A stretch of 5,746 nt of DNA from assembly GCA_903874585.1 (NCBI GenBank), contig CAIQSY010000131.1, forward strand, positions 1-5,746, written 5' to 3'. A model generated the notes under the pieces. It saw nothing but the letters and a program-made list of their open reading frames with translations, was not told the DNA's origin and did not search any database. Positions within the stretch are counted from its first letter, which is position 1. Each line of letters begins with the position of its first letter. Below are positions 1 through 5,746 of the stretch, in pieces. The DNA is from an uncultured Chlorobiaceae bacterium. GTDB taxonomy: Bacteria > Bacteroidota > Chlorobiia > Chlorobiales > Chlorobiaceae. The position numbers and the translations under genes are program-made.

Positions 1-1773
1 ATTGCCGACGAGCAGAATAAGGTCATCAACGTTTTTGAAGGTTGAGCCGACGAGATTGGCGATATCATCGAGCAGACCAATCATGCCGATGGTTGGTGTC
101 GGGTAGATTGCTGTGCGTTGTCCCGCAATAAAGGTTTCGTTGTAGAAGCTTACATTACCGCCGGTTACCGGCGTGTTGAAAGCGCGGCACGCTTCACCCA
201 TCCCTCTCACTGACTCCTTGAACTGGAAGTAAACCTCCGGCTTGAGGGGATTGCCAAAATTGAGGCAGTTGGTGATGGCAAGCGGCTTTGCGCCTGAGCA
301 GGCGATGTTGCGAGCGCATTCAGCAACAGCAATTTTGCCGCCAGCCAGCGGATTGAGATAAACATAACGGGCGTTGCAGTCCGTTTTCATGGCGAGGCCT
401 TTCTTCGTCCCCTTTATGCGAATCACGGCGGAATCGGTGTGGCCAGTCGGCGTTACCGTATTGGTCTGCACCATCGAATCGTACTGGCGATAGACCCATT
501 GCTTGCTTGCAATATTCGGGCGTGAAAGCAGTTCCAGGCTGATGGTACTGAAATTGAGGGTGTTATCATCAGCAAGTTCAGCCACTGGTGTTTCCGGCTT
601 TTTCTCCACAGCTTCACGGATATACACGGGAGCACCTCCTCCGAGTACCAGCGATTCGGCTGGAATTTCAGCAACAACGGTACCTTGATGCAACACGCGC
701 AGGCAATTATCATCGGTAACTCGCCCGATAGTGACTGCCTGAACATCCCATTTTTCGTACACATCAATAATCTTACCCTCGTACCCTTTTTTTGCCACAA
801 TCAGCATCCGTTCCTGCGATTCGGAGAGCATGATTTCATAAGCGCTCATGCCAACCTCGCGAATCGGCACAAGATCAAGATCAATCTCGATGCCGCCTGA
901 TCCGGTTTTTTCGATGCCTCTTGCGCTCATTTCCGAGGTTGAGCTGGTGATTCCGGCAGCACCCATATCCTGCAAACCAACCACGTAGCCGGTGGCAATG
1001 GCTTCAAGGGTTGCTTCGAGCAGGAGCTTTTCGGCAAAAGGATCGCCAACCTGCACGCTTGGGCGTTTGTCCTCCGATGCTTCGCTCAAATCTTCCGAAG
1101 CAAAGGTTGCTCCGTGTATGCCATCGCGTCCGGTGGAGGAGCCTACAATCAGCACAGGATTACCTTTGCCAAGCGCGGTGGCGCTCACGGTTTTGTGATG
1201 TTCGACAATGCCGACGGACATGGCATTGACCAGCGGATTTCCGGTGTATCCCTCTTCAAAATAGATTTCACCACCGACCGTCGGCACACCGAAGGAGTTC
1301 CCGTAATCGCCGATGCCGCGCACCACGCCATCAACGAGGTAGCGCACATGCGGATCTTTTGGCGATCCGAAGCGCAGCGAGTTGAGCGATGCAACCGGGC
1401 GTGCGCCCATAGTAAAAATATCGCGATGAATGCCGCCAACGCCCGTTGCCGCACCTTGGTAAGGTTCAACGGCTGACGGGTGGTTATGTGATTCAATCTT
1501 GAAGGCCACGGCAAGATTATCGCCGATATCGACCAGACCGGCGTTTTCTTCGCCTGCCGAGGTGAGCAGGGCGCCGCCATCACGTGGCAGGGTTTTCAGT
1601 ACAGCGATGGAGTTTTTATAGCTGCAATGTTCCGACCACATCACCGAGAATATACCAAGCTCTGTGATGGATGGGGTTCTGCCAAGAATATCGCAAATCT
1701 TGCCATACTCTTCAGCGCTCAAACCGTGTTCTGCCGCAAGGGCTGGGGTAACTTCAACGTCTGTATGTTTCAT
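1..1773 (-). CDS. purL: Phosphoribosylformylglycinamidine synthase subunit PurL (partial, C-terminus off window)
   Basis: PurL makes formylglycinamidine ribonucleotide (FGAM) from FGAR, ATP and ammonia in cytosolic de novo purine synthesis. In the small form of the enzyme, PurQ and PurS supply and channel the ammonia. I translated the minus strand by hand from the ATG at 1773: 591 codons stay open to the left edge. Visible motifs are SVMWSEHCSYK (residues 43-53), whose His49 aligns with the catalytic His32 of Thermotoga maritima PurL; GDNLAVAFKIESHNHPSAVE (84-103); YQGAATGVGGI (105-115); DYGNSFGVPTVGGE (156-169); GRDGIHGATFASED (215-228); LQDMGAAG (267-274); LSESQERM (316-323); and ITNCLNFGNP (500-509) in the second ATPase-like half. 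The short N-terminus before the SEHC motif indicates the small PurL, not the ~1300-residue fused form. Small PurLs of about 740 residues would leave roughly 150 residues outside the window. The start follows secA by 38 bp, with only a weak GAGCGG-like ribosome site, so co-transcription with secA is likely. Identity is secure. Confidence 0.97.
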   Translation of the reverse strand, partial: MKHTDVEVTPALAAEHGLSAEEYGKICDILGRTPSITELGIFSVMWSEHCSYKNSIAVLKTLPRDGGALLTSAGEENAGLVDIGDNLAVAFKIESHNHPSAVEPYQGAATGVGGIHRDIFTMGARPVASLNSLRFGSPKDPHVRYLVDGVVRGIGDYGNSFGVPTVGGEIYFEEGYTGNPLVNAMSVGIVEHHKTVSATALGKGNPVLIVGSSTGRDGIHGATFASEDLSEASEDKRPSVQVGDPFAEKLLLEATLEAIATGYVVGLQDMGAAGITSSTSEMSARGIEKTGSGGIEIDLDLVPIREVGMSAYEIMLSESQERMLIVAKKGYEGKIIDVYEKWDVQAVTIGRVTDDNCLRVLHQGTVVAEIPAESLVLGGGAPVYIREAVEKKPETPVAELADDNTLNFSTISLELLSRPNIASKQWVYRQYDSMVQTNTVTPTGHTDSAVIRIKGTKKGLAMKTDCNARYVYLNPLAGGKIAVAECARNIACSGAKPLAITNCLNFGNPLKPEVYFQFKESVRGMGEACRAFNTPVTGGNVSFYNETFIAGQRTAIYPTPTIGMIGLLDDIANLVGSTFKNVDDLILLVGN

Positions 1774-1811
1774 AAATACCGCTCAATGTTTCGATTGATC
1801 ACCATGGTTTC

Positions 1812-4800
1812 TTACTGCTGACCACAGCAGTTTTTATATTTTTTCCCGCTGCCGCACGAGCAGAGCTCATTGCGTCCCGGTTTTTTTTCAGCGAATATCG
1901 GCTGTTGCACACTCTCTTCATCGTCCTCCTCCTCTTCATCATCATCCTCCACAATGGAGTACACACTTCCGGCAGATGAGTGCTGCGCCACAAGCTTATC
2001 CTGCTTGCCGGCTGCTTGCCGCTGGCGCTTTTCCATTTCATGAGCCTCTTCAGGATCGACGGGAAAGAGCTTGAAGGCAAGCGAGAGTGTTTCGAGTTCA
2101 ATATCGCGCAAGAGGTCGATAAAAAGACGGAATGCCTCCTGTTTGTACTCCAGCAGCGGATCTTTCTGCCCATAAGCACGGAGATTGATGCCTTCACGCA
2201 ATGAGTCAACCTCGCGGAGATGCTCTCTCCAGTGCTGGTCTATAACGCTCAGTACGGCATATTTTTCAATCTGGCGCATTGTCTCTTCCGGCAACGCCTC
2301 CTCTTTTCGGCGATAGAAAGCAAGCGCCGTGTTGTAGAGTTTTTCGACAGCAGCCTCAACGCCATCGTGTTCAAAGGCTTGGCGATCAAGCTTGCACTCA
2401 ATCGAAAGTTCGCGCATCAACTGCTCTTCAATGCCATTAACGTCGAAATCTTTCTCGTGCTTTTTAATAACGTTGTCGCAATAATCTTGTAGAAGGTCGA
2501 GAATATCGCTGGTGAGTCGCTCTTTCAGCAAACCGTTTCTGCGCCGCGAATAGATAACCTCGCGCTGTTGGTTCAGCACATCGTCATACTCAAGCAGTCG
2601 TTTGCGGATGGCAAAGTTCTGCTCCTCAACTTTTTTCTGGGCACGTTCGATTGATTTGGTGATCATCGAGTGCTCAATAACATCGCCCTCCTCATGGCCG
2701 AGGCGATCCATCACCGAGATGACGCGCTCGGAGCCGAAGAGGCGCATCAGCTCATCTTCCAGCGAAACAAAAAAGACCGATTCACCCGGGTCGCCTTGTC
2801 GTCCGGCACGTCCACGAAGCTGGCGGTCAATACGGCGCGATTCATGACGCTCAGAACCGAGAATGAAGAGACCGCCAAGTTCGCGCACACCATCGCCAAG
2901 CTTAATGTCAGTGCCACGTCCCGCCATGTTGGTGGCAATGGTTATAGATCCTTTCTGGCCAGCGTCGGCTACAATTTCCGCTTCACGGTCGTTTTGTTTG
3001 GCGTTGAGCACGTTGTGCGCAATTCTCTTTGCGCGAAGCATGCGCGACAGCGTCTCAGAAACCTCGACACTGGTTGTGCCAACAAGCATCGGTTGCCCTT
3101 TTTTCTGCAACTCCTCAACCTTCAGAACAATGGCATTGTACTTTTCACGCCGGGTTTTATAAACAAGATCTTCCTTGTCTTTGCGAACAATATTGGCGTT
3201 GGTGGGAATAACAACGACATCGAGTTTATAGATTTCGTAAAATTCCGATGCTTCAGTTTCGGCAGTTCCGGTCATGCCGGCAAGCTTTTTGTAGAGGCGG
3301 AAAAAGTTCTGGATGGTGATGGTTGCCATCGTCTGTGTCTCACCTTCAATCTTGACATTCTCCTTCGCTTCAATAGCCTGATGCAATCCGTCGCTGTAAC
3401 GGCGCCCGGGCAAAATTCGTCCGGTAAACTCATCTACAATCATCACTTGACCATTCTGCACCACATATTCGTCATCGCGCTCAAAAAGCGAGTAAGCTTT
3501 CAAAAGCTGACTGATATTGTGCAGTCGCTCTGAACGGTCGGCAAAGAGGCGGTAAATGGCATCTTTTTTCTGAACCTTGTCAACAACAGCAACTGAAGCA
3601 TCACTTTCAATAGCGGCCACTTCCAAACCAACATCGGGAAGCATGAAAATATCGCTGTCCTGATGGCTGAGTTTGCTGAGGAACTCACGGCCTTTATCGG
3701 TTAAATCAATGGTGCCACCCTTTTCGTCAACGGCGTAGTAGAGCGCATCATCAACCTCGTGCATCTGGCTGGAGTTGTCTTTCAGATACTCATTTTCCGT
3801 GCTTTGCACCAGTTTTGCCACGCCCTGTTGCGAGAGCATTTTAAGGTATCGCGTATTTTTCGGCTGTCCACGTTTGACACGCAACAATGCCAAACCTGCC
3901 GCTATATTGCTGGGTTTCGTTTTTATCAGCGTCTCCGCTTCCGTCAAATACGATGCCACCAACTGCTGCTGGGCACGCGCTAACTGCTCAATCCACGGCT
4001 TAATCTCCTGGAACTTGCTGTTATCGGCATTGGGTACCGGACCTGAAATAATAAGCGGCGTTCTCGCCTCATCAATCAGCACGCTGTCCACCTCATCCAC
4101 AATGGCGAAATAGAAGTTGCGCTGCACCATCTCTTCCGGTGTTCCAGCCATGTTGTCGCGGAGATAGTCGAAGCCAAGCTCGTTGTTGGTGCCATAGGTG
4201 ATATCGCATGAGTACTGTTCCCGCCTCTCAAACGGGTGCATCGTGTTGAGAATCACACCCACCGAAAGGTTGTGAAATTCAAAGACGGGGAGCATCCACT
4301 CCATGTCGCGCTGGGCGAGATAGTCGTTAACGGTTACCACATGGACTCCGCGTCCAGTCAGTGCATTCAGGAAGGTTGGCATGGTCGAAACGAGCGTTTT
4401 ACCCTCGCCAGTTGCCATTTCGGAAATTTTTCCTGAATGGAGTACCATGCCGCCGATAAGCTGCACATCGTAAGGCACCATATTCCATACCATCTCTCTG
4501 CCCATCACCTTATAGGTGTGCCCTTTGAGACGAACGCAGGTCTCTTTGACCAGAGCAAATGTTTCAGGGAGAACCTCTTCAAGAATAGCTGCTGTAGCTT
4601 TTTCATACTCCTCAGCCAGCGTATCAAGTTTGGTATTAATCGCCTCAGCCTCGTCGAGATTGATCTCTGGATTATCGAGCTTGTGGGAGAGTGTTTTTTT
4701 CTCTTGCTCTAGAGGCTCAAGTACCTTGCGAACTCTCTGTTTCAGCTCCTGCCCTTTTTGCCGTAACTGATCATTACTCAGTGGCGATAAAACCTTTTGT

Positions 4801-4889
4801 AACTCATTGATACGCTGGATCACGGGCTGGATTTTCTTGATATCCTTGTCGTGCTTGGAACCGAAGACTTTTTCAAAAATTTTCAACAT
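1812..4889 (-). CDS. secA: Preprotein translocase ATPase SecA
   Basis: SecA is the ATP-driven motor that pushes unfolded preproteins through the SecYEG channel at the cytoplasmic membrane. The 1025-residue protein is complete. Nucleotide-binding domain 1 holds Walker A (MATGEGKT, 158-165) and the Walker B region (DEVDSVLIDEARTPL, 265-279). The preprotein cross-linking domain covers about 280-475 and is longer than in E. coli. Next come DEFTGRILPGRRYSDGLHQ (486-504) and LAGMTGTAETE (536-546). Nucleotide-binding domain 2 has TTSVEVSE (605-612), TNMAGRGTDIKLG (653-665) and the arginine-finger region RQLRGRAGRQGDPG (689-702). The helical scaffold and wing include EYDDVLNQQR (767-776) and IDQHWREHL (883-891). 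The C-terminal linker has an acidic run (981-992) and a zinc motif with Cys1010, Cys1012, Cys1021 and Cys1022 (CxCx8CC), which in other SecAs binds SecB or ribosomes. The length exceeds E. coli (901) and B. subtilis (841), as is common in the Bacteroidetes/Chlorobi lineage. MLKIFEKVFG is a typical SecA N-terminus, so the start is firm although no Shine-Dalgarno sequence precedes it. Confidence 0.99.
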   Translation of the reverse strand: MLKIFEKVFGSKHDKDIKKIQPVIQRINELQKVLSPLSNDQLRQKGQELKQRVRKVLEPLEQEKKTLSHKLDNPEINLDEAEAINTKLDTLAEEYEKATAAILEEVLPETFALVKETCVRLKGHTYKVMGREMVWNMVPYDVQLIGGMVLHSGKISEMATGEGKTLVSTMPTFLNALTGRGVHVVTVNDYLAQRDMEWMLPVFEFHNLSVGVILNTMHPFERREQYSCDITYGTNNELGFDYLRDNMAGTPEEMVQRNFYFAIVDEVDSVLIDEARTPLIISGPVPNADNSKFQEIKPWIEQLARAQQQLVASYLTEAETLIKTKPSNIAAGLALLRVKRGQPKNTRYLKMLSQQGVAKLVQSTENEYLKDNSSQMHEVDDALYYAVDEKGGTIDLTDKGREFLSKLSHQDSDIFMLPDVGLEVAAIESDASVAVVDKVQKKDAIYRLFADRSERLHNISQLLKAYSLFERDDEYVVQNGQVMIVDEFTGRILPGRRYSDGLHQAIEAKENVKIEGETQTMATITIQNFFRLYKKLAGMTGTAETEASEFYEIYKLDVVVIPTNANIVRKDKEDLVYKTRREKYNAIVLKVEELQKKGQPMLVGTTSVEVSETLSRMLRAKRIAHNVLNAKQNDREAEIVADAGQKGSITIATNMAGRGTDIKLGDGVRELGGLFILGSERHESRRIDRQLRGRAGRQGDPGESVFFVSLEDELMRLFGSERVISVMDRLGHEEGDVIEHSMITKSIERAQKKVEEQNFAIRKRLLEYDDVLNQQREVIYSRRRNGLLKERLTSDILDLLQDYCDNVIKKHEKDFDVNGIEEQLMRELSIECKLDRQAFEHDGVEAAVEKLYNTALAFYRRKEEALPEETMRQIEKYAVLSVIDQHWREHLREVDSLREGINLRAYGQKDPLLEYKQEAFRLFIDLLRDIELETLSLAFKLFPVDPEEAHEMEKRQRQAAGKQDKLVAQHSSAGSVYSIVEDDDEEEEDDEESVQQPIFAEKKPGRNELCSCGSGKKYKNCCGQQ

Positions 4890-4959
4890 GGGGGAGTGTA
4901 CGCGCTAAAATTTCAGTTGTTTTGGGCAAAAGCGGCAAAGCGCCGTTATTCTCCAATCG

Positions 4960-4991
4960 TTTCTCAAGGTATTGAATTAGCCCTTGAGAAA
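4960..4991. repeat. Perfect 10-bp inverted repeat in the secA upstream region
   Basis: TTTCTCAAGG (4960-4969) and CCTTGAGAAA (4982-4991) are exact reverse complements separated by 12 AT-rich bases. The repeat lies 70 bp upstream of the secA start and downstream of the terminator that ends the preceding unit, so it is inside the likely secA promoter/leader region. On the minus strand the second arm is followed by ACGATTGG, and on the plus strand by an A-run, so it is not an intrinsic terminator in either direction. It could be an mRNA hairpin or a protein-binding palindrome; the sequence alone does not decide. In the rest of the interval 4890-5007 I see no convincing -35/-10 pair. The best is TTGCCG, a 17-base gap and TGAAAT between the hairpin and secA, which is weak. 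Confidence 0.5.
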
Positions 4992-5007
4992 AAAGTAGGA
5001 AGCCGTT

Positions 5008-5043
5008 AAAAAAAGAGAGGAGCGAAGAGTGCGCAACCTCTCT
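5008..5043 (-). terminator. Intrinsic terminator after the SDR gene remnant
   Basis: Read on the minus strand, GAGAGG (5042-5037) pairs with CCTCTC (5020-5015). The stem continues past a small internal loop (TT opposite T) with GCG pairing CGC, closing a 7-base loop. A run of seven T residues (5014-5008) follows immediately, the first of which can also pair to extend the stem. This is a standard Rho-independent terminator, 30 bp past the stop codon of the SDR remnant. It separates that unit from secA, implying that secA has its own promoter between about 5007 and 4890. Confidence 0.85.
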
Positions 5044-5073
5044 CAGGTTATTGATAGTCTTGGCTTTGGTCGG

Positions 5074-5613
5074 TCAATGAGTTTTTGTGGCAAGTTCAGC
5101 AAAAAAATCTTTCAGATGCTTTGTTCCATAAGCCGGAGCCACATGGTCGAATTTGAGCGCTTCAATGGCAAATGAGAAGAGATCGGCCAGATTCCGGTTA
5201 AACAGGCCAGTGACCATCAGCCCACCTTCAGCCAGCCAGAAGGGGAGTGGCGTTATCCACGGCGTTTTACCGCAGGCATTGAAGGCCATTTCCATAGTCT
5301 CTCTGAAGGTGTAGATGTCTGGCCCTCCTGCAGGTATTTCGCGACATTCGCCATCTACAGCATCAACACAAATCTTGGCCAGATCGGCGCCATGAATCGG
5401 GTTGATTTTTTTCTCTCCTTCACCAATCATAAAAATATGGCCACTCTGAGCCATTGAGAAAAATCGTCCCATGTCCGAAAAGTAACCATTTGGTCGAATA
5501 ACCGCCCACGAGATGCCTGATTGTTTCAGATCGCTCACAAAGCGTTCATGGGCTTTGATTGATGGAATCTCCGGCATTTTGTCCTGATTGAAGACAGAAA
5601 CATAGATGAAGCG
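5074..5613 (-). pseudogene. C-terminal remnant of an SDR/NmrA-type NAD(P)-binding protein, cut by an insertion sequence
   Basis: Atypical short-chain dehydrogenase/reductase proteins of the NmrA-like kind are usually about 280-300 residues, with an N-terminal GxxGxxG dinucleotide-binding motif. Here only the C-terminal part remains: 167 codons from the first ATG (5577) to the TGA at 5074-5076. Upstream of that ATG the frame stays open for 12 more codons (RFIYVSVFNQDK), which read as the family's central beta-strand (FIYVSVF). The next codon is a stop at 5614-5616, at the edge of the presumed insertion sequence. Other family-like segments are KAHERFVSDLKQSGISWAVI followed by RPNGYFSDM, the INPIHGADLAKI stretch and GPDIYTFRE. 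The Rossmann half is absent, so an active enzyme is unlikely even if the internal ATG were used. The substrate cannot be inferred. The original gene was a separate unit closed by the terminator at 5008-5043. The N-terminal half should lie beyond the element, outside the window. Confidence 0.82.
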
Positions 5614-5642
5614 TCAGTAGCGTCCGGTAAAAAAATGAAAAA

Positions 5643-5724
5643 GGTCTGAAACGACTTGAAAAACAGCGATATTAAAAGTGACGAAACGATTGATATCACC
5701 TTTATAAGCAAGGAGTTTCAGACC
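5643..5724 (+). promoter_or_regulatory. Inverted repeat and ribosome-binding site in the transposase leader
   Basis: GGTCTGAAAC (5643-5652) and GTTTCAGACC (5715-5724) are perfect 10-bp reverse complements. The Shine-Dalgarno sequence AAGGAG lies at 5710-5715, nine bases before the ATG at 5725, so the right arm fills the space from the end of the Shine-Dalgarno sequence to the start codon. If both arms are in one transcript, the start region could be paired and translation hindered. A weak promoter, CTGAAA (5646-5651), an 18-base gap and TATTAA (5670-5675), would start transcripts around 5682, after the left arm, leaving native mRNA unpaired. The repeat and ribosome site are seen directly; the promoter and control scheme are inference. 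Confidence 0.5.
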
Positions 5725-5746
5725 ATGCGACAAATTACAACGATTA
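5725..5746 (+). CDS. Start of a probable transposase (first seven codons only)
   Basis: An ATG at 5725 is preceded by a good Shine-Dalgarno sequence (AAGGAG, nine-base spacing) and opens a frame reading MRQITTI to the window edge. The same frame is open upstream back to a stop at 5647-5649 but holds no better start. The function is inferred only from position: first gene inside an element that interrupts the neighbouring SDR gene. Seven residues are too few to place it in a transposase family, and another gene type cannot be excluded. Confidence 0.5.

Larger units (their letters stand above)
5614..5746 (+). mobile_element. Left end of an insertion sequence (partial, family not assigned)
   Basis: The SDR reading frame breaks at about 5611-5618, and a different kind of sequence begins: GTAGCGTCCGG followed by seven A residues, an AT-rich leader, a Shine-Dalgarno sequence and an ORF reading away from the interrupted gene. 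This is the layout expected for an insertion sequence with a terminal inverted repeat around 5615-5635. The exact boundary and target duplication cannot be set because the right end is outside the window. I do not assign an IS family because only seven transposase codons are visible. The alternative, a rearrangement breakpoint or an unrelated neighbouring gene, is possible but fits the abrupt loss of the SDR frame less well. Confidence 0.62.

Noticed and set aside
1114..1583. Open frames on both strands (plus 1114-1476, minus 1185-1583) within purL
   Set aside because: Both overlap the PurL frame, which carries all conserved motifs through this stretch. Their translations are low-quality and unlike any known protein.
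1915..1950. Simple-repeat-like run of CTC/ATC triplets on the plus strand
   Set aside because: It encodes the acidic Asp/Glu run in the SecA C-terminal linker, a normal feature of these proteins, and is not an independent repeat element.
1799..2209. Minus-strand open frame of 136 codons overlapping the secA 3' end in another frame
   Set aside because: SecA's C-terminal linker and zinc motif are encoded here in the main frame. The alternative translation is Ser/Arg/Lys-rich out-of-frame sequence.
2670..3533. Plus-strand open frame of 287 codons antisense to secA
   Set aside because: It lies wholly within the strongly conserved secA coding sequence on the opposite strand, and its translation shows no recognisable domain. 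It is a shadow of secA codon use.
4931..4947. Small hairpin (CGGC/GCCG, 5-base loop) upstream of secA, followed by TTTT on the minus strand
   Set aside because: Only four contiguous base pairs on the minus strand and a short T-run, located between the probable promoter region and secA. Too weak to call a terminator or attenuator.
1..5746. CRISPR array, tRNA, rRNA, or a defence or other novel multi-gene system
   Set aside because: No regularly spaced direct repeats, no tRNA-like cloverleaf arms and no rRNA sequence were seen. The window is accounted for by two housekeeping genes, one broken gene and an element end.

Overview
The window looks like chromosomal DNA from a green sulfur bacterium (Chlorobiales, in the Chlorobium/Pelodictyon/Prosthecochloris group). 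This placement is an inference from memory of family features: a long SecA of 1025 residues with an enlarged preprotein-binding region and an acidic C-terminal linker ending in a zinc motif, plus moderate GC content. No 16S rRNA or other definitive marker is present.

Layout, in the order genes are read on the minus strand. An insertion sequence enters from the right edge (about 5614-5746). Only its left end, leader and the first seven codons of a presumed transposase, reading rightward, are visible. It abuts a leftward-reading SDR/NmrA-type NAD(P)-binding protein gene, of which only the C-terminal 179 codons remain (5074-5613). The frame continues 12 codons upstream of the first ATG and stops at the element junction, so the gene is best read as disrupted. 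A clear intrinsic terminator (5008-5043) closes that unit. A short leader with a perfect 10-bp hairpin (4960-4991) follows, then complete secA (1812-4889). After 38 bp with no terminator comes purL (1773 to the left edge, 591 codons, C-terminus missing).

SecA (the Sec preprotein translocase motor) and PurL (the glutamine-dependent FGAM synthase subunit of purine synthesis) are unrelated in function. Their spacing and shared strand suggest co-transcription. Both look intact and conserved in every motif checked.

No undescribed multi-gene system is evident. The most interesting material is at the right edge. The element interrupts the SDR gene, and its leader carries a perfect 10-bp inverted repeat whose right arm lies between the Shine-Dalgarno sequence and the transposase start codon. 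That arrangement could suppress translation of read-through transcripts.
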